Shown here in pieces: positions 21,460 through 32,804 of a stretch of DNA of 64,000 bases. Numbering within the stretch: position 1 is the stretch's first letter; every line of letters begins with the position of its first letter. The notes under the pieces were generated by a model, which was given only the letters and a program-made list of their open reading frames with translations, was not told the origin of the DNA and searched no databases. Position numbers and translations under genes: made by a program. The stretch is taken from assembly GCA_905178155.1 (NCBI GenBank), contig CAJINV010000010.1:2472466-2536465 (forward strand). The letters run 5' to 3'. Source of the stretch: Amoebophrya sp. A120. Lineage: Eukaryota > Sar > Dinophyceae > Syndiniales > Amoebophryaceae.

Positions 21460-24400
21460 ATGACTACGCGCGCCGGCAAACTTGGTTCTTGTTCTGCGGT
21501 CCTCTTCCTACTCAGTGCCGCGACTGCGGTTCTGGGTCAGGGCGCCCCCGACTTTCAGACGGTTCTCGGCGGATTTTACACCGATCCCAACCACTACAAA
21601 CCGGGCACGCTGTATGATGCAAGAAGAAAAACTGTGTCAGTGTAGATTTGTGTTGCAGATTACTCGAAAAACCGTAATTAGCGGCTAAGTTGGTACGGCC
21701 CACAGAACAAGAGCAAGCGAATGAAACTTTTTCCGCACGACTGCTAGCTCCTGCATTCTCCGACTTCCCGAGCTAAGTGCTGCAGGATTTCTCTCCTTCT
21801 GCTTTTTCCCTGGGGAAAAAACCGCGCGCGTCCGTACTTGAGATTTTGCGTTTTATTCACTCGATGACGATGATGCGCAAATGCAAAAACTGTGAGGCAT
21901 AAGTTCCCTAATGGCGCGTGCCATTAGGGAACTTATGTTTTTGCATTTTCGAAAAACATAAGTTCCCTATTGGCACGTGCAACTAGGGAACTTATGGCTC
22001 GAGATTTTGGGTTTTTCTTTTTTTTCACTCCATCCTGCGAAAAGAAAACGCAAAAACTCTGAGGCATAAGTTCCCCAATGGCACGTGCCATTAGGGAACT
22101 TATGTTTTTGCATTTTCGAAAAACATAAGTTCCCTATTGGCACGTGCAACTAGGGAACTTATGGCTCGAGATTTTGGGTTTTTTTCACTCGATGATGCGC
22201 AAGTGGAAATGCAAAAACTCTGAAGCATAAGTTCCCTAATGGCGCGGGCCTTTAGGGAGCTTATGTTTTTGCATTTTCGAAAAGCATAGAAATAGATATC
22301 CTATTTGAGTGCGTAAATAGGAAGCTAGTCCTTTGATGAAGCTTTGGTTTTTTTCCGCAAAGGGAGCGCTTTGAAGCTTTGGCTTTTTTCCGCAAGAATA
22401 GAAAGGGAGCGCCTCGCCCTGGTGCAAGGGTTTTCATTTCTGCTCGTGTCATGGGGACCACGCACGGCGCGACGCAATAGCTTTCTTGTTTTGTGGCTCG
22501 GAAAGAGTTACCACTTTAGCCGCTTATTACGGTATGCCGAGTATGCGAGAGACGCTTACATTTGTCATGCTGGATAAGTAGTATGTGTTGCCACACGCTG
22601 TTTTTTTTGCATAGGTGCAGCTTTGCAGCCCCGTGCTTCCTACGCATGACAAGTTTTTTCTCTCCATACGCTGGAAGGTATCCGGTTGATGGGCTTTCCC
22701 GCCACGCCCGGTTCTAGCGAATTCGCCTTCACGGGGTCCGACGACTATCCAATGTAAAACGTCCCTACGAGGACCCCGGAGTTGTCATGCAGATTTGCAA
22801 TTACAGGAACAGTTGTTATGCGCATCCCCATGAGCAGAGGCATTTCCAGTCGTGTTTCGGCACTTGGAATGCTCCAAATAGAATGAGGAAATGTGATTGT
22901 GATGCGGCTGTCCTTGATGAACTGCACTTCTGCAGTACATAGTACAGAGAAGAACTTGTTGAATCATGCGTGACTCGTCCCAAAACTTCTTCTGGACTTG
23001 TGTTGCCAAGTTAGTACGTAGTCTCCAACATCTTGACTATGGGGTCCTCGTGGGGACGTTTTATTTACACAGGATAACGACGGGGCGAAATTTTGGAAGG
23101 CGAGCGGCAAGATTTTGGACATATCAACTGTAAAAATGTCTGGGTCTGGAAGAATGTATGTTTGTCATGCTTGTCTGGCATGACTGTATAAATCTGTCAT
23201 GCACGTTACCCAAGAGCTCTATTTTTCTGTGATGCAGAAACGCAGTTTGTCATGCAGAATAGGCAACACCTAGAAGCTCAGAAACTTGTCATGCTGAGCC
23301 AGCACTTGTGGCCTCATCATGAGACGCCACCCAGCATCACAAGTTTCCAGACCCAGACATTTTTACATTTGGTAGGACAGCGCGGAGTGGGAAACGAAGA
23401 AGCTGGTCATATCAACTGAAAATATGTCTGGTTCGGGAAGATTGCCAGGTTTGTCATGCAGGTTTCGGATCATGCCCCAGAAGGTCTGGAATACGGGTCT
23501 AGCATCACAAATCTACTTGAGAAGGCTTCTGAATGCCTAATCCGCATGACAGATTCCCTGTTTCGGTCACAAGAAATGGGCAACCTTTGCTGTCCATGCA
23601 TGAAAGATTTTCGTGTGATGTGAAATGCGCATCACAAGTTTGCATCTTTTCAAACCCAGACATAATTTTGCAATGCATAGGTCAAACTGCAAACGAACTT
23701 CCATGAGAAGGGCGCGCCGGCCGATTATCACACAGAAAAAAGCAGGCAGGGCATATTTGTTTTGCGAAATTGAAATTATAGCAGAAAAATTTGTCATGGG
23801 CGAGCTTGTAGCGTGCGGTTTATGATATGCAATACAGATTTTTTTGCTTTTTAATTTTTGAATTACAAATCTGACCTGCCTTTTTTTTTCTGTGGGATAC
23901 CGATTTTGCAGAGTTCAAGGGAACGTTTGACGGGGTCACCTATCAAAAGCAAAAATCCCCCCTCCCCATATCACAACGGAAATCTGTGATGCGGGACTTG
24001 TGTACACAAATCACATCTGTCTTGCAGTGAGGCACTGCAGGCAAAGCCCAAGCCTGTGCAGGGGTGCTTTGGCGTAGGTGCTTAGCATAGCAGAGGCCTT
24101 CCATGTATCCGTAACAGCATTGCGAATCGCCTGTATAAGTCGGCGGATTCTTTTGATCTACCCCCTTGCAAGAGAGACAGGGTTTGCGGTCACAAATCAG
24201 CATGACAACTTTTTAGGAGCATACATTTTCAGTATGGGGAGGGGGGATTTTTCCTCACAATATCACCGGAAGAATCACCTGGCAGGACGGCAATGCCTGG
24301 GTCCGGCAGAAGGAAGTGAGTTTGGACTTCGCGGGAGGGAGCAGTGGCGCGGGCTCGAGTACGGATGCTACTGCTGCTGCTGCTGCTGCAACTTTGGCTG

Positions 24401-24471
24401 AAAAGAAACAACATGACTCGATTGACAGTGTTGAGCAGAACTTTATCGCGAAAGAAAACGACAACTTGTAA
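21460..24471 (+). CDS. Small secreted protein of unknown function
   Basis: Exons 21460-21612, 22674-22745, 23082-23121, 23380-23409, 23685-23725, 23905-23940 and 24268-24471 join to 191 residues, ATG to TAA. Residues 1-26 form a clear signal peptide (basic start, AVLFLLSAATA core, cleavage near AVLG-QG). The mature part holds GFYTDPNHYKPGTLEG, then FTGSDDGAKFW, and later ITWQDGNAWVR. This Gly/Asp/Trp spacing recurs in small secreted algal and dinoflagellate proteins of unknown function, from general memory rather than a search. A GCT run gives poly-Ala near the C-terminus. The six introns are one large composite (1056 bp) and introners B, A, A, L and C. Four exons are shorter than 50 nt. Confidence 0.7.
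21613..22668. mobile_element. 1056-bp composite introner with internal palindrome array
   Basis: The left end resembles family F (GCAAGAAGAAAAACTGTGTC); the right end resembles family J (TTTTTTCTCTCCATA). Target duplication CGCTG on both sides. Phase 0. The middle holds three tandem palindrome units, listed separately. Confidence 0.8.
21845..22310. repeat. Tandem palindrome array inside an intron
   Basis: Nearly three units of roughly 165-185 bp. Each carries a near-perfect 40-bp palindrome CATAAGTTCCCTAATGGC/GCCATTAGGGAACTTATG, then TTTTTGCATTTTCGAAAA. The first two units have a second weaker inverted pair; the third is cut short. Confidence 0.8.
22746..23076. mobile_element. Introner family B variant, intron 2 of the secreted-protein gene
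   Basis: Ends AAAACGTCCCTACGAGGACC and CCTCGTGGGGACGTTTT. Target duplication ACGAC. Phase 0. Confidence 0.85.
23122..23374. mobile_element. Introner family A, intron 3 of the secreted-protein gene
   Basis: Target duplication GGACA. Phase 1. Only 35 bp separate it from the next introner. Confidence 0.9.
23410..23679. mobile_element. Introner family A, intron 4 of the secreted-protein gene
   Basis: Target duplication GGTCA. Phase 1. Confidence 0.9.
23726..23899. mobile_element. Introner family L, intron 5 of the secreted-protein gene
   Basis: Ends CACACAGAAAAAAGCAGGCA and TGCCTTTTTTTTTCTGTG. Target duplication CCGAT. Phase 0. Sole member in the window. Confidence 0.85.
23941..24262. mobile_element. 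Introner family C, intron 6 of the secreted-protein gene
   Basis: Target duplication TCACC. Phase 0. Confidence 0.9.
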
Positions 24472-25640
24472 TGCAAGACAAAGAACTAGAACCCGATCAA
24501 CAGCACGGAAAAGATACAAGGAGAACAACAGTATTAGTAATTACGACCGAAGACAATGTCTCTAGCGAGCGCGCTTCTCTACCCATCTCAGCGTGCTTTT
24601 CTTTGATTCGTACTCGAGCAGGACCCTAAACCTCATGCACGCCTTCCCAGTGCAGGATAGATGATGATGATGATGATACGAATCGTCGCGACGTACGACC
24701 ATGAAGAATTGAATCTTCTTCCGACGCATATCATCTACATCAGGTCCGTTTCCCGAGGGCATGTTGGTGGGCGTTTGCTTAGCGTTGATTGTTGCCGGGT
24801 TTTTGTACTGGCGGCTGGAGAGGGGAAACAAGGCGCTGGATTAGAATTATGGTGCTCAATCAAAGATACTCACAACCGCGAATGAGCAGTCGTTTTATAT
24901 CAGAGTGAAAATTACGATGCTGGTGTAGGAGCAATAATCGTATCCACTTCTGAGTCTCGCAGATTGATGCAGGTAGGGTATGTCGCGTAGCTCTCATCTG
25001 ACCACGCAGTCGCTGTTTTGTTCATCGGAGATCATTTTCATCGATGCGCAGCACCCACTCTACACAGTTTCGGTTGCACAGCTGCGTGCTGCCATCGCAG
25101 TTATTATGTACTTTTCAATATCGGTTTGCCTTTGCCTTGCCAATTAAAAATATAAACCCTTCGTACAACTTGCTCGAATCGGCTTTCGGTCTTGCTCCCC
25201 GTCGCAGCTGCACTCGGTAGTTTCAAATACACAATCGTTGACAAAGTTGGAAAGCACGCCGTTGCATTTTTTCGTACTTTCACCACGTTTGAAAAAAGCG
25301 GCGATTCGTAAAAGGGTGTAACTAAGATCGTTTGATGAACCCTCGTGCAAACATTGAGAAAAATCGTTAGAGTCATCAAAAACGTCGAACCTGAAGGAAG
25401 AACCAATCGCATGAAAATTTTCTTTTCTATACGCTCGTCCCGCGCACCAAACTGAACCTCGCATGGTCCCCCCCTTTTGCTCTACTCGATGCTTTGACCC
25501 CGATCCATTTTCTCCACCTTGTTCCACGACCCTTGCTGACCACATTGAATTCATCTTTTGTTTCGCAAAACTATATCCGAATCTAGGCACAACAAAAAAT
25601 CGGAAAAGTTTTTTCCAAAACAAACCCCCGAACTCCCAAA
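24472..25640. other. Intergenic region upstream of mini-gene copy 2
   Basis: No gene is recognised on either strand. The last 45 bp are conserved with the flank of copy 1. Confidence 0.4.
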
Positions 25641-25748
25641 ATGGCGAAGATGATGAAGATGATGAAGGCCGCCGAGCCGGCCCCGGCCATGAAGAAGATG
25701 ATGAAGATGTCCATGAAGATGAAGATGATGTCCATGAAGAAGAAGTAA
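25641..25748 (+). CDS. 35-residue Met/Lys-rich mini-protein, copy 2
   Basis: It encodes the same 35-residue protein as 15395-15502, with conserved 5' flank and GTAAGTGG at the stop. Sequence beyond the stop is unrelated until the 52-nt hairpin, 68 bp downstream. Selective conservation of coding sequence and hairpin, with divergence between them, supports function for both. Confidence 0.6.
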   Translation: MAKMMKMMKAAEPAPAMKKMMKMSMKMKMMSMKKK

Positions 25749-25815
25749 GTGGCCAACGGACGGGCTGCTCGCTTTTCTGGACGAAATGACATCAATCTAA
25801 AATATGTCATCAACA

Positions 25816-25867
25816 TCTAGCGCTCCCGGTTGTAGTGTAAGTCTGCAGCGGTCGAGCGAATGCTAGA
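25816..25867 (+). ncRNA. 52-nt conserved hairpin downstream of mini-gene copy 2
   Basis: Stems TCTAGC/GCTAGA, GCTC/GAGC and GTAG/CTGC. Relative to copy 1, the outer pair changes G-C to T-A and the inner stem changes G-C to A-T, so pairing is kept. Confidence 0.5.
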
Positions 25868-26451
25868 ATGAAAACTTTTCCAATGGCACGACATTGACTC
25901 ATTTATGTAGGCACGCTACAGAATGACGTTGTTGCAAGTGACCTGAAGAAAAGAACAAGAAAACTACTACGTCAGCACAGTGCTGTGTCAGCGCGCGGCA
26001 GCGTTGTAGTCCTGTGGAAGAACAACGACTCAGAGACTGGTGACAAACAAGCTCCTTGCCGCATTTTGTTCGTTTTGTTTCTTCAAGGAGGATCCCAAAT
26101 TGAAATTTCATATCAGCGTGATTTTACTAGTAGCTGCGCGTCGGCGGCATCAGGTCTATAGCTGTTTCTTTTTTGGTCGAAGGATGGAAGATCTGCAACA
26201 CTGCACACCGTTCAGAATCGATTCGTGCCGTTTGAGGCGAGCTCAAAAGGAGAAATTTTTACACACTGTGCGAAAAAAAATATCGCAATAAATGGTTCTT
26301 ATTTTCGTAAATTCATTCGCGAATGTCGGACCGGGCTTTGGAGTGCAAACGCTTGTATGGCAGGCTTTGGAGTGCAAACGCTTGTATGGCAAAACATTTT
26401 CTGGTTGTATGCTTCAAGACTATAAGTAGATATTAGTACAAGATCTCACTA
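25868..26451. other. Region upstream of the DUF4116 gene
   Basis: No gene is recognised. It contains a tandem duplication at 26336-26394. A possible splice acceptor (CACTAG) ends at 26451. Confidence 0.4.
26336..26394 (+). repeat. Tandem 28-bp duplication
   Basis: CTTTGGAGTGCAAACGCTTG-TATGGCA occurs twice back to back. Confidence 0.75.
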
Positions 26452-29400
26452 GGGCTCGCGGCGCTTTTCGGTTTGATCTCCGGCTTCGCTGGTTCCACCA
26501 TCAAGTTCCTGTTGCCCTCATTTGTATCCGGCGGCGGCACAACCGCAAGAGCCTCAACATCTCCGTCGGGGGCGGATGAACAACAAGCCGGAAAAATTCC
26601 TACTCCAGCTAGCACTTCTGTGGCAGGACGACACGACCAAAAGGGGCAGGACGCGTTCCCGTTTTCCACCGAAGCCGCTGGGGAGACGACGACCGAAGTG
26701 AGAAGCCAAGCAAGTTCCTCCGCCACCACAGTCGGGGGTGCTGGAGGTTGTACAACTGCAGCTGGTGCTTCTCCGTCGTGCCCTGCTGAACAACACACGC
26801 CGGATCATCTTGTTCATGTTGACACGGAGAAGTCACCCTGCCCTCGGAACAACGGCCGAGATGATGATGCTGATGCGGCAGTGGTGACCCCACGACTGTT
26901 CTTCTCGCGCACGGCCGAGGACCACAGCGAGGACGAGTGTGCAGCAAGCCACAGTGCTGACGAGCAGGAAAGAGGATATCATAATGGCAGTTTAGTTACA
27001 ACTTCCTCTACACGACCACCGCTGCCCCCACCGCCACCGTACGAATATGTCCAGGCTGCTGGCAGAACAAACCCAGGCTCCGGTGGAGCCGGGGCCGCGG
27101 GTGCTGGTACTAATACTACCGTAGAACTGCGACATCAAGGCGGTGGGCAAACACGCCCGGCCAGCAGCCACAGCGGCATTCAACACGACCGCGCAACGAC
27201 CCAGCTGCCACGAACATCGACCTCGCCGAAGCAAAAACCGTCTGCAGCGCCGGCGCGGAACGACGGCCAGCTGGTGCACGACCACCCGGGCAGCACTTGT
27301 TCTGCGCACGGTCGTGCAGGCGCTCGACCTCCAAAGGGGAGAACAGGAGTAGGTGGAGGCGGAATTATTTTCACTGCGCGCAGAACAACAAGCGAAACTA
27401 CAGGTGGAAACCAAGGAGGCAACCATGTTGGGGTCGCGCAACCACTGTTGAAGATGCCCGGAGGTGGTGGTGGTGGTGGTATTCTAGTTGCCGGCACGGC
27501 CTCCAGCAGTGCAGCCACCCATGATCCACAGCGAGGGCCTCGGGACCACGCCGGAGCGGTAGTACCAGAGGTATCGGAAGGAAAAATCCCCCCTCCCCAT
27601 ATCGAAAAGGGACGCCTCAGAGAATTTGTGATGCTGATTTGTGACCACAAATCGTGTCTGTCTTGCAAGAAAGCAACGGCATGGGCTCCGCGCCAGTATG
27701 CAGGCGGTCTGTAATGCTGTTGGTCCTACAGCATAGAGGTTCCTCATGCTAAGCGCCTAGGCCAAAACCTCTGCGCATGGGCATGATATGGGCTTGCAGT
27801 CTTCTACTGCAAGACAAATCCAGCATCAGAAATTTCGTTTTGATGTGGGGAGGGGGGGTGTTTCATTTTGATAAGAGGGGTCAACTTGCGAGCCATTCGA
27901 TGCCGTGTGGGACCTCATATGCAAGAAAAAAACTGTGTAAGTGTAAATCTGTGATGCAGAAAATGCAAAACTGTTACATTTGTCACGCTTGACATGCATG
28001 ATCGGCTCCCTTCCTAGGTGTTTTCCCTTCCTATCTGCGCATAACAAGTTTTTCCTGTCATGGCAGACAAACTTGTGATGCAGTTTTCCAAAAAGAGTTA
28101 CACTAACACAGTTTTTTTCTTGGATACCTTATTCGGAAATACGATAGTGGACAACTGCTCTCCACCCTTTGTTCGTCCCTTCTTTCGAAGATTGATATGC
28201 GAAAGTGCAGCTTCAATCGCTGTTGCCGTTTTTTAGCCCTGTTGACTTGCATGACAAAGACCTCGTAGCTCAACACTGCGAAGAGGAGCAGCACTACAAA
28301 TCGTTCCCGAGCAGAGGTTTGTGCTGCGGAAGCTACGTTTCAACATCTGCGCGATTGTTTTTAGTTTTTGTTGCAGCTTCTCAAGCTCATACATCGCATA
28401 AGAGTTGTGAGGGACCACGAGAGGGGGAGCTGCAGGTGTCCACTAGGATAAGAAGGATCCCGGAGCGCTACAGGGAGTCAGCGAGGCTTGTCGCGACAAT
28501 TTCTACATCGTGCTGGAGGCCGTCAGGTTCGAGGAAGTTCCCAAGGCTGCTGCAACCTCCAGGGCGGATGAAAAGGAGAACTACAACGGGGAAAAATCTT
28601 CCCGCGTTTGCGTTTCGTTCGGGCTTCTCCGCTTTGCCTCGCCCCGGTTATAGGACCATCGGGACGTGGTTCTTCGCGCGGTGCTATCAAATGCAAGTAT
28701 GTCTGGGTCTGGAAATAACTTGTAATGCCGAGTTGTGAATAGTGAATGCACAGCCAAGCATGAGAAATATTTGCGCGGCTTAGTGTTGCGCTTTCGGCAT
28801 GACAAACTGCGTTTTGCGATGGCAAGCAAGAGGGTTTCTTCTTGGACACGCATCACACACTCTTCAGTCGTGTCAGACAAGGATGACAAACCTTGCATCC
28901 TTCCAGATGACCCAGACATATTTGCAATGCATAGGTGCAGCGGGTGCCGCACAACCTGCAGTTCGCCTCCGCCCGTTTGCGCGACGAGGAGGAGCTTGTG
29001 AGAACCGCTCTCGCAAACTTTGGCCCTGCTCTGGAGTTCGCGTCCGAGCGACTCCAAAGCCTCCGCCCCGTGGTCGCGTTGGCCATCGCCGGGCCCGCGC
29101 TTTTCCGGTACCACGGACACGCAAACGGTCCGTGCGTGCCCATCAGTTTCGCTGCCCCGCACCTGCGGGCGGACCGCGAGCTGGGCTTGGAGGCCGTGCA
29201 GCGGTGCGGTAGGGCGCTGCAGTTTCTCGACTTCGAATTGCGGGATGACGACGAGGTTTGCCAGATGGCGATCGCCGAGGATGCTGGTGCCTTCGCGTTT
29301 GCGTCCGACAGATTTCGGGAAGCGTATGAAGAAAGCCAGAAAACGGCGAGCATCTTGGCTTGGGCGGTCACGGGGGTTGCGTGCTTGCTCGGCGTCGCCG

Positions 29401-32400
29401 CGGTGACTCTGGCTCTTTATCAAAAGGAAAAATCCCCCCTCCCCATATCGAAAGGACATCCATCCGAAAATTTGTGATGCAGATTTGTGGCCACAAATCC
29501 TGTCTGTCTTGCAAGCAGCGGCATTCACGCTGTCCGCCACGTTATGCAGGCGATTTGTAATGCTGTAAGGCCTACAGGGTAGCCGTCTACCATGCTAGAG
29601 GCCTACACCAAAAGGCTCCTACCTAGGCTTAAGATCTGCGCGCAGTCCTCTACTGCAACACAAATCTGCTCTGTGTACTCAAATCCAGCAGCAGAAATTT
29701 CGTTTTGATATGGGGAGGGGGGATTTTTTCTTACAATACTCTTGTAGTGGTGTTTCATTTCCTGCTGGCGCGAGGACCCTGCAGTTGTTGTTGTTGGCGT
29801 ACTAGAGCGACGAGAAATTATTGCGCGGAAGAGAACTACGATGATGAAAACGGCGCCTGTATAAGTTCTAGTTCCGGCGGCCAAGTAGAAGGACCAGCGG
29901 ATGATAATTTGCTACTCGGACCACGAACAAAAGGCGCAGGTGCACCAGCAGCCGATCCAGCACTGCAAGAGTCTGGCAGTGCACCACCACCAGGGGCGGA
30001 CCACGACAGTACAGGACGACCGGCCCCCGCTACAACAAGAACTACTACGGCAAGCACTATCCGCCCACCAGCCCCGGTTGCAGCCGCCGCCGGGAAAATA
30101 CTAACGAAGATCCGATTTGATAAAAAACGCCGGCGGTTCGTTCGGGTGCACGGGTGCCTCCAAAGGCAGCAGAAGCAGACAAAAAAGGAGCGGAAGATTT
30201 TATTTCCGAATAGTACTTCATCTAAAGCGGTGACGGGTTGTAAAAGTAAAGATGCACTTGTTCCTCGTCCCGCCCGGCCCGCGCCACCGCAGCCGGTGTT
30301 TCGCACCGCCGAACACGCGCCCGCTCGGGTCCGGGTCTATGAGGCTCTGGAGCGAGGTTCCGGGGGGCCGGCGCGCGGACGCTGCTTCGAGATTATCAAA
30401 TGCAAATATGTCTGGGTCTGGAAGGTTGGAAGACTTGTCATGCAGGTTTTCCACGACGCGTGAGGTCTGTCATACATGACCCAGCATGACAGATTCTCCC
30501 CGACCTCTATCATGCCTCGTCTGCATGAGAAACCCCCTCTCAGCCTGGTCAAAAGTGGACAGCTTTTGGTAATCACGCAACACAGATTTTTGCACTATCC
30601 AGAATTAGCATGACAAGTTGCCTTCTTCCAGACCCACACATATTTGCAATGCATAGAGATCCGGATGGCGCAAGACGATCCGGAAGTTTTGCCGGCGGAA
30701 ACGCTGGCCGCGAAAAGGAGATTACTGAAGCAGGAGCAGAAGTGGCAGTATCAAATGTAAAAATGTCTGGGTCTGGAAGAGTGCATGTTTGTCATGCTTG
30801 TCTGGCATGATTCTCAAATCTGTCATGCACGTTACCCAAGAACGCCATTTTTCTGTCATGCAGAAACGCAGTTTGTCATGCAGAATAGGCAACTACACCT
30901 AGAAGCTCAAAACTTGTCATGCTGAAACAGCACTTGTGGCCTGCTCATGATATGCCACCCAGCATCACAAGTTTCCAGACCCAGACACTTTTGCAGTTGA
31001 TAGGCAGGAAAGTCGAGCAAGAACTCCCGGTGCAGCCGCGAGGACCATCCTGTTATCCTGTGCAAAAGTATCGTATTCGTATTGCAATCATGCATTACAA
31101 ATTTTCTTGTTAAGTCAAATCCGCATTACAAATTTTATTTCTAATGCTAAGGAAATTTGTAATGCATTTATACGAGTACGATACTTTTGCAATCCATACC
31201 TGTGGCAGCCGCACGAATTGGTGCAATTCCAGTCGGTATGGATTGCAAATCTGTCTGGGTCTGGAAAGTTGTGATGCTAAAATGCGCATGACGAAAACGC
31301 TCCCTCATGCAGGAGAGCATGACAAGTTATTCGCAGAACGCTTCCTCATACGCGCTCCGCATGAGAAACTGCGTTTTTGTATGACAAGCGAGGCTGTGAC
31401 TTTTGTGGGTCATGCAATACAGATCTCACAGGAATGCAAGACCAGCATTACAAGTTCCAACTTTCCAGACCCAGACATTTTTGCATTTGATAGTCGGTGC
31501 GCCCGGGCCAGTACGCGCGTGCGCTCAGCCTGGTGGACCAGGATCAGGAAGCGCTGCAGGAGGCCTGGCAGCACCTCTGCCAGCTGCAAGGGGCCGTTTC
31601 CGTGGTCGACCACGGGGACGAGAGCTTCGTCGGCCACGTGGGCGGGGGCGAAGAGATTTATGGTTCCCAGTGGTCAGATATGAATTGCAAATATGTCTGG
31701 GTCTGGAAATCTGTGATGCTGAATTGAGCATGATTGAAGCGCTTTCAATGGCAGCCAGGCATGACAAGTTTTAGAGGCGCCTGCTGATGCCTACCACGCA
31801 ACACAAATTGCGTTTTTGCATGACAAAGCAAGCTCCTCTTTTGCTGCTCATGCAACAGAGATTTTCCAGGAATGCAAGACACGCATCACAAGTTCCACTG
31901 TTCCAGACCCAGACATTTTTGCATTTGATATCAGAGCCGAGATCTATTTCTCGCGGAGGTGGTGTAATTGCTGTCGAGAACAGTGGTTGTAGTACTAGGA
32001 CTAGCCCCCGCGGCTGCCGGGGGAACACGAAGAGCACTATCCTGAGTAAAAACGTCCCCACACCAGAGTCAAGGTGGAAAATCTGCTAGACAAATCTGTC
32101 AGCTTTTGCTGTTGCGCATGACAAGTTTGGCATCGTGGTGTAATCCTGTTTAGCTAGTTCAGAAGCATTACAGATGAAGCATATCATGCTGATTCTAGCA
32201 TGACAAGTTCCCAAATACGAATAGAAAATGCTTCTTATGGGGCTCCGCATGACAAACGTTTTTGGCATGCAGATTTGCATTACAACTCTGGGGTGGGGAC
32301 GTTTTTACAAATGATAAGCACTGCGTCTACTTCATCGACGATCAGGGACGATGTGGAAGTAGTGGGTGGCGATGACGAGCAGAGCAAGCAGCCTGTGTTT

Positions 32401-32484
32401 GTGGAAGAGAAGCGTACAGCTCCCGCTGCAGTGGATCCTGTAGGCAGAAGTAGTTGTACCTCTGAAATAATTCAAAACATTTAA
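26452..32484 (+). CDS. DUF4116-repeat membrane protein (5' end unresolved, in-frame TAG)
   Basis: Open exons: 26452-27571, 27879-27917, 28132-28190, 28456-28684, 28939-29417, 29744-30393, 30661-30748, 31008-31053, 31204-31236, 31498-31678, 31936-32037 and 32322-32484. They give about 1060 codons in one frame, ending TAA. No ATG lies between the upstream in-frame TAG (26434) and the first exon, so a 5' exon is missing; CACTAG at 26451 may be its acceptor. A hydrophobic segment near the start is followed by a Ser/Gly/Pro-rich region with a proline run. DUF4116 repeats (leucine, FAS, LRDD/LRDE and VVLRAV motifs) span about 28456-29310. A two-part membrane segment follows at the 29418 intron, then a basic C-terminal half. 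TAG at 28651-28653 interrupts one DUF4116 repeat between ASPRL and DHRDVVLRAV. The function of DUF4116 proteins is not known. Confidence 0.7.
27572..27873. mobile_element. Introner family C, DUF4116 gene
   Basis: Target duplication AGAGG. Phase 1. Confidence 0.9.
27918..28126. mobile_element. Introner family F, DUF4116 gene
   Basis: Ends GAAAAAAACTGTGTAAG and CTAACACAGTTTTTTTCTTG. Target duplication CCTCA/CCTTA. Phase 1. Confidence 0.85.
28191..28455. mobile_element. Diverged introner, probably family E, DUF4116 gene
   Basis: The right arm GAGGGGGAGCTGCAGGTGT resembles E. The left end TATGCGAAAGTGCAGC is diverged. No clean duplication, but joining 28190 to 28456 keeps the frame and the DUF4116 pattern downstream. 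Confidence 0.6.
28651..28653 (+). other. In-frame TAG inside a DUF4116 repeat
   Basis: Both sides are in the same frame and match the repeat pattern FASxRLxDxRDVVLRAV, with the stop at a position normally held by a basic or polar residue. It may be a nonsense mutation, a sequencing error or readthrough. Confidence 0.75.
28685..28933. mobile_element. Introner family A, DUF4116 gene
   Basis: Target duplication GGTGC. Phase 1. It sits inside a VVLRAVQ repeat motif. Confidence 0.9.
29418..29738. mobile_element. Introner family C, DUF4116 gene
   Basis: Target duplication CTCTT. Phase 0. It splits the predicted membrane segment. Confidence 0.9.
30394..30655. mobile_element. Introner family A, DUF4116 gene
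   Basis: Target duplication GAGAT. Phase 2. Confidence 0.9.
30749..31002. mobile_element. Introner family A, DUF4116 gene
   Basis: Target duplication GGCAG. Phase 0. Its interior closely resembles the A element at 23122. Confidence 0.9.
31054..31198. mobile_element. Introner family D, DUF4116 gene
   Basis: Target duplication CCTGT. Phase 1. 145 bp, among the shortest introners here. Confidence 0.9.
31237..31492. mobile_element. Introner family A, DUF4116 gene
   Basis: Target duplication GTCGG. Phase 1. Confidence 0.9.
31679..31930. mobile_element. Introner family A, DUF4116 gene
   Basis: Target duplication TCAGA. Phase 2. Confidence 0.9.
32038..32316. mobile_element. Introner family B, DUF4116 gene
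   Basis: Target duplication AGCAC. Phase 2. Confidence 0.9.
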
Positions 32485-32751
32485 TTGGCCTAGGGGGTAA
32501 AGTCAATGAAAAAGAAAATGAAATAAAGCGCCCACCTCATATAGTCTGATAATCGTTTTCTTTTCACGATAGTTGTATATTTATTGTCATTCTCAATTTC
32601 TAGTAACGCGAAGAAGAAGTTTGCGCTATACGACCCCAAAGAATTCTTGACGGATCATAGATAGTTGTACCCCTAGTATTTGATAAGCTTCCCATGATCA
32701 TGTTTTGACGTTTTGCTCCGCCATTCCAGTGATATACCAGTCGATTTGTAG

Positions 32752-32794
32752 TATAGAGTCAGTCCGAAGTAAAAGTAAATTCGCGTGCACGACC
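32752..32794 (+). repeat. 43-bp direct repeat, left copy
   Basis: TATAGAGTCAGTCCGAAGTA... is identical to 33749-33791. The pair flanks the insertion at 32805-33748. Confidence 0.85.
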
Positions 32795-32804
32795 ATTTGT
32801 AGTC

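Noticed and set aside
28205..28738. 177-codon plus-strand frame
   Set aside because: It overlaps the DUF4116 exon in another frame; the DUF4116 pattern and phase at both junctions favour the other frame.
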